64,000 nucleotides of DNA. It comes from Nitrospira sp. Its GTDB lineage: Bacteria; Nitrospirota; Nitrospiria; Nitrospirales; Nitrospiraceae. Numbering within the stretch: the first letter of the stretch is position 1; each line of letters begins with the position of its first letter. Shown in pieces: positions 47,296 to 56,841 of this stretch. A program made the position numbers and the translations under genes. The stretch covers positions 62,001-126,000 of the forward strand of contig JABFSU010000037.1 of the NCBI GenBank assembly GCA_013140455.1, read 5' to 3'. A model generated the notes under the pieces. That model had not been told where the DNA came from. It ran no database searches and was given only the letters and a program-made list of their open reading frames with translations.

Positions 47296-48293
47296 GCGCA
47301 CCACCGCGAGATAAACCGGTCGTCTCCATTATTGTGGAGGGGTATAACGAATCCCGAGAGCTTGGGGAAGCGGTCAACACGATTGAGGCGTTACGACGGC
47401 AAGATTTTCCTCTCGAACAGGTTGAGATCATCTTGATGGGAAGCGCCGTCCAGGTGAAAGCATGGAATGCCCTCTATGCGCAGAACACGCCGTTTTGGAG
47501 AATTCACGCTGTCGAAGCCGAGGGGCTTTCGTATTTGCAACTCAAGAACCGCGGGGCGCAGTTTGCGTCCGCAGAGATTCTCGCCTTTACCGACTCCGAC
47601 GTGTATCCGCACCGAACCTGGCTGTCGTCGTTGGTGGAAGGGATCCGCGGGGGCGGCGATGTATCGATCGGTCTCAGTCTATTTAAGAGTGCCACGAGTT
47701 GGGAATGGAACCGTGCCACCCGATTGGCTGCGGCGTCGATCACGTGGGGTTGGGTGGTCGGCAAAGCCATCGATCCTCAGCGCAGCCTGCCGATGCCTGT
47801 CGGATTTATGGACCACAATTTCGGCCTCCGCATCGAGACCTTCCGCCGGCACCAGTACAATACGAAATTTGGCCGGCTGTGCGGCGCACCCCTGCTCACG
47901 CAGTCGTTCCTGGATGGCGGGGAGAGACTTGTGCTCCAGCCGCATCAAAGGGTCACGCATTATTTCTCGTGGTTCTATTGGTTGAAGTGCCTGCACTTTC
48001 GGTACGGGTATGAGGTCTTCATGCTGCGGCGCATGAACGATCACTATCCGGATCAATGGATTGCGCGAACGAAGTTTCTAGAACCTGTGATCACCATGAT
48101 GTGGCATATCCTGTTGGACGTTCCCCGGTGGTTCAGGGTCAGCCGGTTGCTGGACGTTCACCCGCTTCGACGGGTCATGCTGCTGCCTCTGGTCGTTGCC
48201 ATGTCCTGTGCGGCGCGTACGGCGGAAATGGCAGGGATGTATTGCACGATGGTATCTCCAGAAGCCATGCGGCGGTGGGCGGAGTCAGTCTGA
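47292..48293 (+). CDS. Glycosyltransferase family 2
   Basis: PVVSIIVEGYNESRELGEAVNTIEALRRQDFPLEQVEIILMG...ILAFTDSDVYPHRTWLSSLVEGI. Confidence 0.85.
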   Translation: MSAPPRDKPVVSIIVEGYNESRELGEAVNTIEALRRQDFPLEQVEIILMGSAVQVKAWNALYAQNTPFWRIHAVEAEGLSYLQLKNRGAQFASAEILAFTDSDVYPHRTWLSSLVEGIRGGGDVSIGLSLFKSATSWEWNRATRLAAASITWGWVVGKAIDPQRSLPMPVGFMDHNFGLRIETFRRHQYNTKFGRLCGAPLLTQSFLDGGERLVLQPHQRVTHYFSWFYWLKCLHFRYGYEVFMLRRMNDHYPDQWIARTKFLEPVITMMWHILLDVPRWFRVSRLLDVHPLRRVMLLPLVVAMSCAARTAEMAGMYCTMVSPEAMRRWAESV

Positions 48294-48340
48294 CAACGCA
48301 TAGACGTTGAGCGGACAGGGTAAAGGGAAGAGATACTGAG

Positions 48341-49336
48341 ATGACCATCCTCGTTACTGGGGCGACAGGGTTCATCGGCCGCCATCTGGTTGAGCGGCTG
48401 ATTACGACGGGAGCGCATGTGAAGGCATTGGTGCGGCCGGCTGCGCAGGCCGCGTGGCTCGATGCTCTCGGTGCCGAGATCGTGCGAGGCGACATCGGTG
48501 ACGCGGATGCCGTAGAGCGAGCTGCGGATAAGTGCAGGGTCGTGTTTCATTTGGCTGCGACAACCGAGTCCGCCGGGCTGTTGTCGAGGCGCGATGTGCA
48601 GGTGGCGAATATTCAGGGGGCTGAGAATGTGACGCGTGCGGCTCTGCGGGCGGATATTGAACGATTGGTGTTCTGCAGCAGCGTAGCCGTGTACGGACGC
48701 ATTGCCAGACATCGGCTGATCGATGAGACCACAGAGACCGATCCGGATTCTCCCTACGGCGAGTCTAAGGTGCTCGGTGAGCAAGTCGTCCTGTCTGCTC
48801 GGCAGCGTCACAGCTTGCCGGTCGTCGTGGCCCGTATATCGACGGTATGGGGTCCGGGAACGACAAGCTGGTTGGGCCTGTTTCAAAGTATCGCGGCAGG
48901 GCATTTTCGTCTGATCGGCAAGGGGACCAACTATCATCATATTGCCGATGTCTCCGATGTCGTCGAAGGGTTGCTTCTTTGCGGTGCTGTGAATGGAGTA
49001 GAGGGACGGACCTACAATCTCGCAGGAAGCGAGTCGGTGCAACTGAAAAGGCTGGTTGAAATGATCGGGGAGGAAGTGGGAACGGCAGGTTTCCCGGCAA
49101 ACCTTCCGGCCGCTCCGTTGCATGTGTACAGGGCCCTCGACAGGATGGCCGTCGCCTTGATCGGACGCAAACTGCCCCGCGCCGACCGTCTTGCGCTGTT
49201 CATTGGCGATAGGACGTTTGATATATCTCGAGCGCGGCAGGAGCTTGGTTATGTTCCGAGGATCGTCGTGAAGGACACGATTCATCGCATGGCTGAGTGG
49301 TTTCGAACGCAGGGTCATCTTCCTCGGCTTGGCTGA
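48341..49336 (+). CDS. NAD-dependent epimerase/dehydratase (extended SDR), paralog 1
   Basis: MTILVTGATGFIGRHLVERL; SPYGESKVLGEQ (YxxxK). Confidence 0.9.
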   Translation: MTILVTGATGFIGRHLVERLITTGAHVKALVRPAAQAAWLDALGAEIVRGDIGDADAVERAADKCRVVFHLAATTESAGLLSRRDVQVANIQGAENVTRAALRADIERLVFCSSVAVYGRIARHRLIDETTETDPDSPYGESKVLGEQVVLSARQRHSLPVVVARISTVWGPGTTSWLGLFQSIAAGHFRLIGKGTNYHHIADVSDVVEGLLLCGAVNGVEGRTYNLAGSESVQLKRLVEMIGEEVGTAGFPANLPAAPLHVYRALDRMAVALIGRKLPRADRLALFIGDRTFDISRARQELGYVPRIVVKDTIHRMAEWFRTQGHLPRLG

Positions 49337-49366
49337 GGGCTGCGCCATAGGGCAGGAGCGTGAATC

Positions 49367-50446
49367 ATGAACACGAGGAATAGCCCGGTGAAGCTGGGAA
49401 TTATCGGTTGCGGTTGGGTGACAGAGACGTTGCACCTGCCGGCTCTCCGTGGAGTAAAGAACGCGGAAGTCGTCGCGGTATCCGACGGAGACCCCGAGCG
49501 GTTGAAGCGGGTCGGAGATCTCTTTCAGATTCGACGGCAGCATGCCGACTCGCGTGCGATTCTTGACGATCCCGCGATAGAGGCGGTCGGAGTCTGGCTG
49601 CCGGCCGACCGTCAGGTCGAGGTGGCACAGGCCGTCCTCGCCGCAGGAAAGCATCTGTTCATCGACAAGCCTCTGGTGTTCGACCTGAAGGTCTGGGACA
49701 GGATGATCGAGCAAGCCGCGCAGGCCGACCGGCACATCATGGTGGTGGGATTGCCGCGCCGCTGGCATCGTCTCATCGGCCGCGCGCGAGAAGTGCTTCG
49801 GCAGGGGAGCCTAGGAAAGATTGAGCTGATCCGTACAGTCTTGAGCGGCAGGAATCCGGAGCGTCGGAGTTTTCACGAAGAAGGCGACCGTCATGCGGTG
49901 AAGGGAATTCTCTACCAGTTTGGTGTGCACCACTTCGATGTGTTGCACGCGTTACTCCGAAGTGACGTCAATGAAATCCTTGCCGCGAGCAACGCCGACG
50001 AATCGACGGTGATTGTGACCGCACGATTAGCTAACGGCGCGCTTGCTTCTTCCACCTTCTCGGAAGGCGAGAGCAGGAACGATGAGATCGAGATTTATGG
50101 GCAGACCGGCCGTCTGAAAGTTTCCTGTTACCGCTTCGATGGCTTCGAGTATTTCCCGCCGGAAGTCCATCCTGGGGATATGAAAACTCGTCTGCACCTC
50201 GCTGCCCAGACGTTGAAGGAATTGCCTCAAGGGCTGTTGCGGATGCGCCAAGGCGGTGATTTCATCGATTCCTATCGAGTGGGATGGCAGCATTGCATGG
50301 ACGCAATCCGTCACGGTACGAGACCGGACTGCACGTTGGAGGAGGGCCGGCGCGCCCTGCAGGTAGTGCTTGCCGCCAAGGAGTCATTGGCTCTCGGGCG
50401 ACCGGTGAACGTCGGTCAGCAGTCTCACGACCGTATCGTATCGTGA
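49367..50446 (+). CDS. Gfo/Idh/MocA family oxidoreductase
   Basis: VKLGIIGCGWVTETLHLPALRGVKNAEVVAVSDGDPERLK...AAGKHLFIDKPLVFD. Confidence 0.9.
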   Translation: MNTRNSPVKLGIIGCGWVTETLHLPALRGVKNAEVVAVSDGDPERLKRVGDLFQIRRQHADSRAILDDPAIEAVGVWLPADRQVEVAQAVLAAGKHLFIDKPLVFDLKVWDRMIEQAAQADRHIMVVGLPRRWHRLIGRAREVLRQGSLGKIELIRTVLSGRNPERRSFHEEGDRHAVKGILYQFGVHHFDVLHALLRSDVNEILAASNADESTVIVTARLANGALASSTFSEGESRNDEIEIYGQTGRLKVSCYRFDGFEYFPPEVHPGDMKTRLHLAAQTLKELPQGLLRMRQGGDFIDSYRVGWQHCMDAIRHGTRPDCTLEEGRRALQVVLAAKESLALGRPVNVGQQSHDRIVS

Positions 50447-50503
50447 GCGTCGAAGGGGAACTCATACATTGACTCAGTGCACTCGGGAGAAGGAGAGCAT
50501 GGG

Positions 50504-51484
50504 ATGACCGTTCTCGTTACTGGTGCCACGGGTTTCATCGGTCGCCATCTCATAGAGCGGTTGACCGCCGAGAAGGTTCACGTTCGCGTCCTCGCCTTGC
50601 CTGAAGAGGATACGTCTGCCCTCGGCCACCGTGGAGTCGAGATTGTTCGCGGGGATGTACTCGATTACCAAAGCGTGCAACAAGCCGCCTCGAATTGCCA
50701 ACGGATCTTTCATCTTGCAGCAAGAACTGAAGCCTCCGGACCGTCCAAAAAAGATTTAGAAGAGGTCAATGTTCAAGGAACCGCGAACGTGGCGCGAGCC
50801 GCCCTGTTTGCCGGAGCCGGTCGGCTCGTCTTCTGCACCAGTGGAGCGGTCTTTGGCCGTGCGATCAAGAACCGTTCGATCAGTGAAGCCACCGTGCCTA
50901 TTCCGGATTCACCTTATGGCCAATCTAAATTCGCGGCCGAACAGGTTCTTCTGTCTTACCACCAGCGCAACGGCTTGCCTGTCGTGCTGGCACGGACTTC
51001 TGCCGTACTGGGCCCGGGAGCCATGAGCTGGTTGAACTTGTTTAGAACCATTGCGGCCGGACAGTTCCGCTTGATCGGCGATGGCCATAACCATCACCAC
51101 GTCGCAGATATCGGGGATATCGTGGACGGCTTGGTTCTCTGTGGATCTGTCACCGGTATTGAAGGACGAACGTATATCCTTGCCGGGGCGGAATCCGTAC
51201 GTCTGCGGGATCTCGTCCACACAATTGGGGAGGCGGTTGGAGCGCCTGAATTGCCGGCTAATCTTCCGGCAGGGCCATTCCGACTGTACGAGACCGCGAG
51301 CCGTTATCTGTATGCATGGATCGGTTGCCGGCTTCCGCGTGCGGACCGTATCGACCTCTATCTCGGAGACCGGGCGTTCGACCTTTCCCAAAGCCGCCGC
51401 GAACTCGGCTACAGCCCGAAGGTAAATACAAAAGAGGCGGTGCATCGTACGGCTGCGTGGTTCAAGGAACATGGCTGTATTTAG
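50504..51484 (+). CDS. NAD-dependent epimerase/dehydratase (extended SDR), paralog 2
   Basis: MTVLVTGATGFIGRHLIERL; SPYGQSKFAAEQVLL; clear similarity to the 48341 gene. Confidence 0.9.
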   Translation: MTVLVTGATGFIGRHLIERLTAEKVHVRVLALPEEDTSALGHRGVEIVRGDVLDYQSVQQAASNCQRIFHLAARTEASGPSKKDLEEVNVQGTANVARAALFAGAGRLVFCTSGAVFGRAIKNRSISEATVPIPDSPYGQSKFAAEQVLLSYHQRNGLPVVLARTSAVLGPGAMSWLNLFRTIAAGQFRLIGDGHNHHHVADIGDIVDGLVLCGSVTGIEGRTYILAGAESVRLRDLVHTIGEAVGAPELPANLPAGPFRLYETASRYLYAWIGCRLPRADRIDLYLGDRAFDLSQSRRELGYSPKVNTKEAVHRTAAWFKEHGCI

Positions 51485-51504
51485 ATTTTCCGAAAGATCA
51501 TCAT

Positions 51505-53097
51505 ATGGCTAAGGATAAAAACACTCCGCCGCTGGTTGTATTTGGGCTGGATGGGGGCGATGCCGGATTCATCCGGCAGTGGGCTCAAGAAGGATATTTG
51601 CCGACTCTCGCGTCAATCATGCAACGGGGTTGCAGCGGGCACATCGGCGGTCCGGAGCTGATGTCTACGCAAGGCGCCTGGCTGTCCCTCTTCAGCGGCG
51701 TCTCGCGGAGCGAGCACGGGTATTATTTTAACCGTCAGTTGATGCCCGGGACATATGATCTTCGAAATGTGACCGCGCGCGATGCTCACGCCTTGCCGTT
51801 CTGGTCTCATTTGCGGGGCGGATCGAAAAAGGTCGCGATTATTGATGCACCCGAGGCGGAACTCCTTCCCGGCCTGTCAGGTCTTCAACTTGCCAATTGG
51901 GCGGTCCAACAGCAGTACAACACGGCGATCGTTCCTCCGTCTGCCGAACCTGCAAGTCTGTTGAGCGATATTCGCCGCCACGTCGGCCCGCCAATCCACA
52001 TCGAGGTGTTCAATCCCGATAGCTCTTTCCACGAGGATGCGGCCGCATACCGTCTCATACTCAAGCGTATAGAGGAGAAAGGTGCACTGTGCCGCCGCGT
52101 TCTGGCGCAGGATCGATATGATTTGGCGGTGACTACGTTTGTGGAGGCACACACGGCGGCCCATCGGCTCTGGGACTATCGCCCCGGAGGGAGTCGACAC
52201 ACCGAAGAGATGAGCGAAAAGAGCGGCTTGGGCACGGCCATTCGAGATGTCTATCAAGCCATCGACCGTGAACTGGGTTTGCTGTTGAGACAATTGCCCG
52301 AGGAGACTAATATTTTCATCATTTCACTTTTCGGGATGAAGGATCTCTATCCCACAACAGGCCTGATCGAGGCGTTTTGCCGGCAACTGGAGTATCAGGT
52401 TCCCTCACAGGGAGCGCTCCGCAGCCATCTGAACCCGCTCACGCTGGTGCGCCGGACCATCCGACCGGACCTACGTGCGCGGATAAGCCGGATACTTCCT
52501 CGACGCTGGCAGATGCGGTTTGAGACCGACCGATTCAGGGATGAGACAAATTGGGCTAAGACCAAGGCGTTCTCCATCCCGGCCCTCAATACCAGCTTCG
52601 TGCGTGTGAATCTTCGCGGGCGCGAACCGCAGGGCATTGTCGAGCCGGGCTCTGAGTACGAATGCCTTCTAAACCAGATCGAGGCCGACCTCAAACAGTT
52701 GGTGGATGTGCGCAGCGGCACACCGGCTGTGGAGCGAGTGATCAGAACAGCCGAGGCCTTTCGTTGCGGCCCCCACTCGGTCCTTCCTGATCTGTCCGTT
52801 GAGTGGAAGAGCACCCCGTACTTTATGGACCGAGTGAAGCACCCGAAGGTCGAGCTTGTTCAGGTCAGGCCTCAATATAATCGGAGCAGTTATCATACAT
52901 TCGGCGGTTTCGTCGCGGCCGCCGGTCCTTCCATCCGGGCGGGCGGTGACTGTGGTGAAGTGTCACCGTTGGATTTCGCCCCGGTGTTTCTCTCGCTCAT
53001 GGATGAGCCATTTCTCCGGCGATCGACTGAGCGGTTGATGAATCAGATGATCCACCAGCCGGCACATACAACCAGAACGTCGGCAATGGCCGGTTGA
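51505..53097 (+). CDS. Alkaline phosphatase superfamily (type I phosphodiesterase/nucleotide pyrophosphatase-like) protein
   Basis: LVVFGLDGGDAGFIRQWAQEGYLPTLASIMQRGCSGHIGGPELMSTQGAWLSLFSGVSRSEHG; later EAHTAAHRLWDY. Confidence 0.8.
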   Translation: MAKDKNTPPLVVFGLDGGDAGFIRQWAQEGYLPTLASIMQRGCSGHIGGPELMSTQGAWLSLFSGVSRSEHGYYFNRQLMPGTYDLRNVTARDAHALPFWSHLRGGSKKVAIIDAPEAELLPGLSGLQLANWAVQQQYNTAIVPPSAEPASLLSDIRRHVGPPIHIEVFNPDSSFHEDAAAYRLILKRIEEKGALCRRVLAQDRYDLAVTTFVEAHTAAHRLWDYRPGGSRHTEEMSEKSGLGTAIRDVYQAIDRELGLLLRQLPEETNIFIISLFGMKDLYPTTGLIEAFCRQLEYQVPSQGALRSHLNPLTLVRRTIRPDLRARISRILPRRWQMRFETDRFRDETNWAKTKAFSIPALNTSFVRVNLRGREPQGIVEPGSEYECLLNQIEADLKQLVDVRSGTPAVERVIRTAEAFRCGPHSVLPDLSVEWKSTPYFMDRVKHPKVELVQVRPQYNRSSYHTFGGFVAAAGPSIRAGGDCGEVSPLDFAPVFLSLMDEPFLRRSTERLMNQMIHQPAHTTRTSAMAG

Positions 53098-53103
53098 GAG
53101 TGT

Positions 53104-54024
53104 ATGAAGCAGGCGCGTCCATTCGTGTCGATCGTGATTCCGACCTACAATCGGCCGGACCAGCTCACGATCTGTCTTCGCGCCTGTAGTCGCCTCGACT
53201 ACCCGCGTGATCGTTTTGAGGTGATCGTGATCGACGACGGGGGAGTCATGCCGTTGGATGACGTGGTCGACCGGTTCCACGGGCTGCTCTCGCTCACGCT
53301 CCTGCGACAAGACAACGCCGGTCCGGCGACGGCACGCAATAGGGGGGCGGTTGAGGCCGGAGGCGAATTCATTGCGTTTACCGATGACGACTGCGCGCCT
53401 GCGCCTGACTGGCTGGAGGGTTTGGCGGCACAATTTGTCGCATCGCCGGATTGTGCAGTCGGCGGGGAAACGGCCAACGCGCTCACACAGAATCTCTACT
53501 CGACAGCGAGTCAACTGCTCGTCTCATACCTGCTCACGTACTACAACGGCGCTCCTGAGAGGGTACGGTTCTTTCCCTCCTGTAACCTGGCGTTTCCGAC
53601 CAAGCAGTTTCTCGACGCAGGAGGATTCAATGTATCGTTCCCTCGATCTGCAGGCGAAGATCGCGAGTTGTGCGATCGCTGGCAGCACCGGGGCTATCGG
53701 ATGAGTCACGCGCCGGAAGCGGTGGTCTACCACGCGCATCACCTGACGGCGAAGACGTTTTTTCGTCAGCATTTTCATTATGGGTGCGGGGCCTATTATT
53801 ACCATCTCTTTCGAGCCCGCCAGCGGCAGCAACCGATGACAGTCGAGTCGCCTGCGTTCTACGTCAACATGCTTGCCTATCCGTTTGGGAAGATCCCGTT
53901 CGGTAAGGCCATTTGGATTGTGCCATTGCTCGTCGTCGCCCAAGCCGTCAATGCGGTGGGTTTCCTTTGGGAATGCGCAAAGAGCAAGAGGGGCATGACC
54001 GGTTTACAGTATCCGGCCATATGA
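53104..54024 (+). CDS. Glycosyltransferase family 2 (paralog of the 34874 gene)
   Basis: VSIVIPTYNRPDQLTICLRACSRLDYPRDRFEVIVIDDGG...AFTDDDCAPAPDWLEGL. Confidence 0.92.
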   Translation: MKQARPFVSIVIPTYNRPDQLTICLRACSRLDYPRDRFEVIVIDDGGVMPLDDVVDRFHGLLSLTLLRQDNAGPATARNRGAVEAGGEFIAFTDDDCAPAPDWLEGLAAQFVASPDCAVGGETANALTQNLYSTASQLLVSYLLTYYNGAPERVRFFPSCNLAFPTKQFLDAGGFNVSFPRSAGEDRELCDRWQHRGYRMSHAPEAVVYHAHHLTAKTFFRQHFHYGCGAYYYHLFRARQRQQPMTVESPAFYVNMLAYPFGKIPFGKAIWIVPLLVVAQAVNAVGFLWECAKSKRGMTGLQYPAI

Positions 54025-55043
54025 GCGGAAGCCCTATCATGACGAGACAACCGCTCCGCAGGCTGCTTGGCGCCGCGTCCATCCTGCTCATCACCCTGAT
54101 CATGCTCGAAGTCGCGGTCAGGATGTGGGGGTACGCGCAACCGCACATATACGATCCTATTTACAGGCCGTATGATCGCACCGCAGATATTCCCTATATT
54201 CATAAGGCCAACCTCACAGAAGCGCGGGCGCGCGGCCTTGCGGTGATCAATACCGATAGTTTGGGCCTCCGGGCGAAGATCGCCGGGGCATCGTATGGAG
54301 CCAAACAGCCGAACGAATACCGGATCGCCCTGATCGGAGACTCCTATACGTTCGGCGAGGGGGTCACGCGAACAGAGGATACGTACGCTCAGGTGTTGGA
54401 AGACACGCTCAATCAGCGACAACAGGCTGTGGCGGTCAAGACATTTAACTTCGGCGCATCGGCCTATAGCGTGAAAGAGATGGTCGCCACGCTTCAGTAC
54501 CGCACGCCGGATATCCAGCCGGATTTTGTCGCGATGGCCATCATCACCTCGGATTTCAATCTGGCTCGAACCCCTCGGATTGATGAGGAGGGCTATTTAG
54601 TCGATCAGAAATTACATCGCTTCAGCCCGCCCGGTTCGATGATCAGACGGGCGCTGCGCCACATTCACCTGATTTATGTTCTTCGAGAAATCGGTGTACG
54701 CTGGGCCTTCCCCTCCCCGGACATCGGCGAGATGATTGTACGAGGCGAAACTCCGGAAACATACGAGTATGTCCGGCAATTCAAAAAGCTGGCAGAAGAA
54801 CGCGGGCTTCCCTACGTGATGGTGCTGCTTCCCCGGATGCGGACGAAAGATTGGGGGGCTGTGTCGGATCAACTCACACGCGACCGCATCCCGTATCTTG
54901 ATCTGTCGAGTTTGAAGAGTGAGTTTACGGAGGAGCAGTACCGGGCCAGCCGATTCGACCCGCATCCATCCGCCGCAGTCCATCGTCGCATCGGGGAAGC
55001 GCTGGCGGACTACGTGCGACACCAACCGGGATTTGTCCGGTGA
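54021..55043 (+). CDS. SGNH/GDSL hydrolase-like membrane-anchored protein
   Basis: N-terminal TM; IALIGDSYTFGEGVTRTEDTYAQVLEDTL; C-terminal RFDPHPSAAVHRRIGEALADYV; ATGA overlap with the upstream gene. Confidence 0.78.
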   Translation: MSGSPIMTRQPLRRLLGAASILLITLIMLEVAVRMWGYAQPHIYDPIYRPYDRTADIPYIHKANLTEARARGLAVINTDSLGLRAKIAGASYGAKQPNEYRIALIGDSYTFGEGVTRTEDTYAQVLEDTLNQRQQAVAVKTFNFGASAYSVKEMVATLQYRTPDIQPDFVAMAIITSDFNLARTPRIDEEGYLVDQKLHRFSPPGSMIRRALRHIHLIYVLREIGVRWAFPSPDIGEMIVRGETPETYEYVRQFKKLAEERGLPYVMVLLPRMRTKDWGAVSDQLTRDRIPYLDLSSLKSEFTEEQYRASRFDPHPSAAVHRRIGEALADYVRHQPGFVR

Positions 55044-56515
55044 GTCCGTTGTCGTCGCAACACGGACGCCATCTGTTGGATGGAACGGCGCGCATCTTTC
55101 TGGCGGGCCTCCTCCTGCCTCTAACCGGCCTCGTCACCGCCGCGTTTCTCACCAGACGACTGGGGACCGATGGATACGGATTGCTGGTCCTGGCGGCGAC
55201 GCTGTTCGGGTGGTTCGAGTTCACCATCAATTCGTTTTTTTCCCGCGCGACGATTAAGTTCGTCGGGGAGGCGAAAGACTGGCGCCCTGTCGGTGCGACC
55301 GTGATCCGGCTGCACGCACTGGCCGGGGTCGGCGGGGGATTGTTGTTGGGACTGCTGTCCCTTCCCTTGTCGTGGCTGTTCCACGAACCGCAGCTCGCGC
55401 TCTACCTGGCTCTCTATGCGTTTCATCTCCCGATCAGCAGCCTTTCCCAAGGACACCAGAACATTCTCATCGGCATCGGCAACTTTCACCAAAAAGCCGT
55501 GAGCAACGCCGGCCGCTGGATCGCCAGGCTGGTCTTGATTCTGTGCTTGGTCGAATTGGGTTTATCCGTTCCCGGCGCCATCCTCGGGTCCCTCGGCGCG
55601 GCCGCCGTGGAACTTGCCGTCACCCGGCGGTACATCCTGCCTCCCCTGCTCGGCCGCATCGCCGTGCCGACGCGCCCCTTCTGCGACCTCGGTATCGTGC
55701 TGGGACTGTCCGCCATGTTGCTTCAGATGTTTTCCGGCCTGGGCCTGGTCATGTTGAAAACGCTCGGCGGGACGATCGAGGAAGTGGGCTTGTACGGGGC
55801 CGCGCAAAATCTGGCGATTCTCCCGGCGCTCTTCGGGACCGCCTTTACCCCGTTGCTGCTCTCGACAGTCAGTCGTCTGCTTGCCGAGGGAAAACCCGAG
55901 CAGGCTAAAGATCTCGGCCTGGGCGCTATGAGAATTCTGACCGGGTTGTTTCCGTTTGGGGCGCTCGGTGCGGGAGCCTCCCCGGAAATCGTCACGTGGG
56001 TGTTCGGCCGGGCCTTCGAACCTGCCGCCCCGATTCTGGCGATTTTGATCGTCGGCGCCATTGCGTTTGTGATGGTCTCGGTAGCCGCCGTCATTGCCAC
56101 GGCATCGGGAGTTCCTCGGTTCACCCTGTATGTGAGCGCGCCGCTGGTGCTGTGTCTGGCGATTGGAAACTACGTCTTGATTCCCGCATTCGGCGCCTCC
56201 GGTGCAGCCATGGCGACGGTGCTGTGCCAGGCTATCGGCGCCGTGGCGGCCATCGGCGTGATCTACCGTCTCTGGTCGATTGTCCCGCCGGTCGGGACGG
56301 TGTGGCGGAGCGTGGTAATCAGCGGACTGGCCTATACGCTGGCAGTGATGTGGCCCGCCGCCGGTGTCTTGCTGTTGGTCAAATTGGCATGCATCGGCGT
56401 GGTGATCCTTCTGGCGTATCTGGCGCTGCGCGAATTCAGCGCCGAAGAAATTGCTCAGGTCCGTTCGTTCCTGTCGTGGAGAGCCCTGCCCGTGACGCAA
56501 CACCAGAAACTGTGA
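55040..56515 (+). CDS. Oligosaccharide flippase (Wzx family), paralog of the 25578 gene
   Basis: LLDGTARIFLAGLLLPLTGLVTAAFLTRRLGTDGYGLLVLAATLFGWFEFTINSFFSRATIKFVGEAKDWRPVGA; GTG start overlapping the SGNH stop. Confidence 0.88.
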   Translation: MSPLSSQHGRHLLDGTARIFLAGLLLPLTGLVTAAFLTRRLGTDGYGLLVLAATLFGWFEFTINSFFSRATIKFVGEAKDWRPVGATVIRLHALAGVGGGLLLGLLSLPLSWLFHEPQLALYLALYAFHLPISSLSQGHQNILIGIGNFHQKAVSNAGRWIARLVLILCLVELGLSVPGAILGSLGAAAVELAVTRRYILPPLLGRIAVPTRPFCDLGIVLGLSAMLLQMFSGLGLVMLKTLGGTIEEVGLYGAAQNLAILPALFGTAFTPLLLSTVSRLLAEGKPEQAKDLGLGAMRILTGLFPFGALGAGASPEIVTWVFGRAFEPAAPILAILIVGAIAFVMVSVAAVIATASGVPRFTLYVSAPLVLCLAIGNYVLIPAFGASGAAMATVLCQAIGAVAAIGVIYRLWSIVPPVGTVWRSVVISGLAYTLAVMWPAAGVLLLVKLACIGVVILLAYLALREFSAEEIAQVRSFLSWRALPVTQHQKL

Positions 56516-56655
56516 GCCGGTCTGGCACAGCCAAGAGACTGTTCGGAATTTGGAGTAGAAGGATTCGGGAGTTTCTGCCCAGGCGAGAGGCGTCGGTGTG
56601 TCTGTCATCGCTCGCCGGACGGATCGTTCAAATCTGAAAAGTATTGGGAGAGGCG

Positions 56656-56814
56656 ATGAGTCCTTCCACCAGGGGCATCATCTACATTGTGACCGGCCAG
56701 AAGTTCGTGGAGGAGGCCTGTTGCTCGGCTGCCGGCGTCAACCGATCCATGCCGGACATCTCGATCACGATGCTTTCAGACGTGTCTGGATCTTTCCTCT
56801 CGGGGTGGCAGTAA
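56656..56814 (+). pseudogene. Truncated N-terminal fragment of a nucleotide-diphospho-sugar transferase-like gene
   Basis: MSPSTRGIIYIVTGQKFVEEACCSAAGVNRSMPDISITMLSDVSGSFLSGWQ*; good SD (GGGAGAGG) but only 52 codons. Confidence 0.45.
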
Positions 56815-56841
56815 GTGGAGCCTGCGAGGGTTGTGAGGGAG

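Noticed and set aside
48158-49768. 536-aa minus-strand ORF
   Set aside because: Antisense to clear SDR and Gfo/Idh genes; no recognisable domain; R/H/Q-rich shadow ORF.
20946-56515. Exosortase/PEP-CTERM-type or classic Wzy/Wza/Wzc-dependent locus
   Set aside because: No exosortase, PEP-CTERM protein, Wza export porin, Wzc kinase or initiating phosphoglycosyl transferase recognised in the window; they may lie elsewhere.
55562-56608. 348-aa minus-strand ORF
   Set aside because: Antisense to the Wzx flippase; translation is D/H/R/Q-rich shadow sequence.
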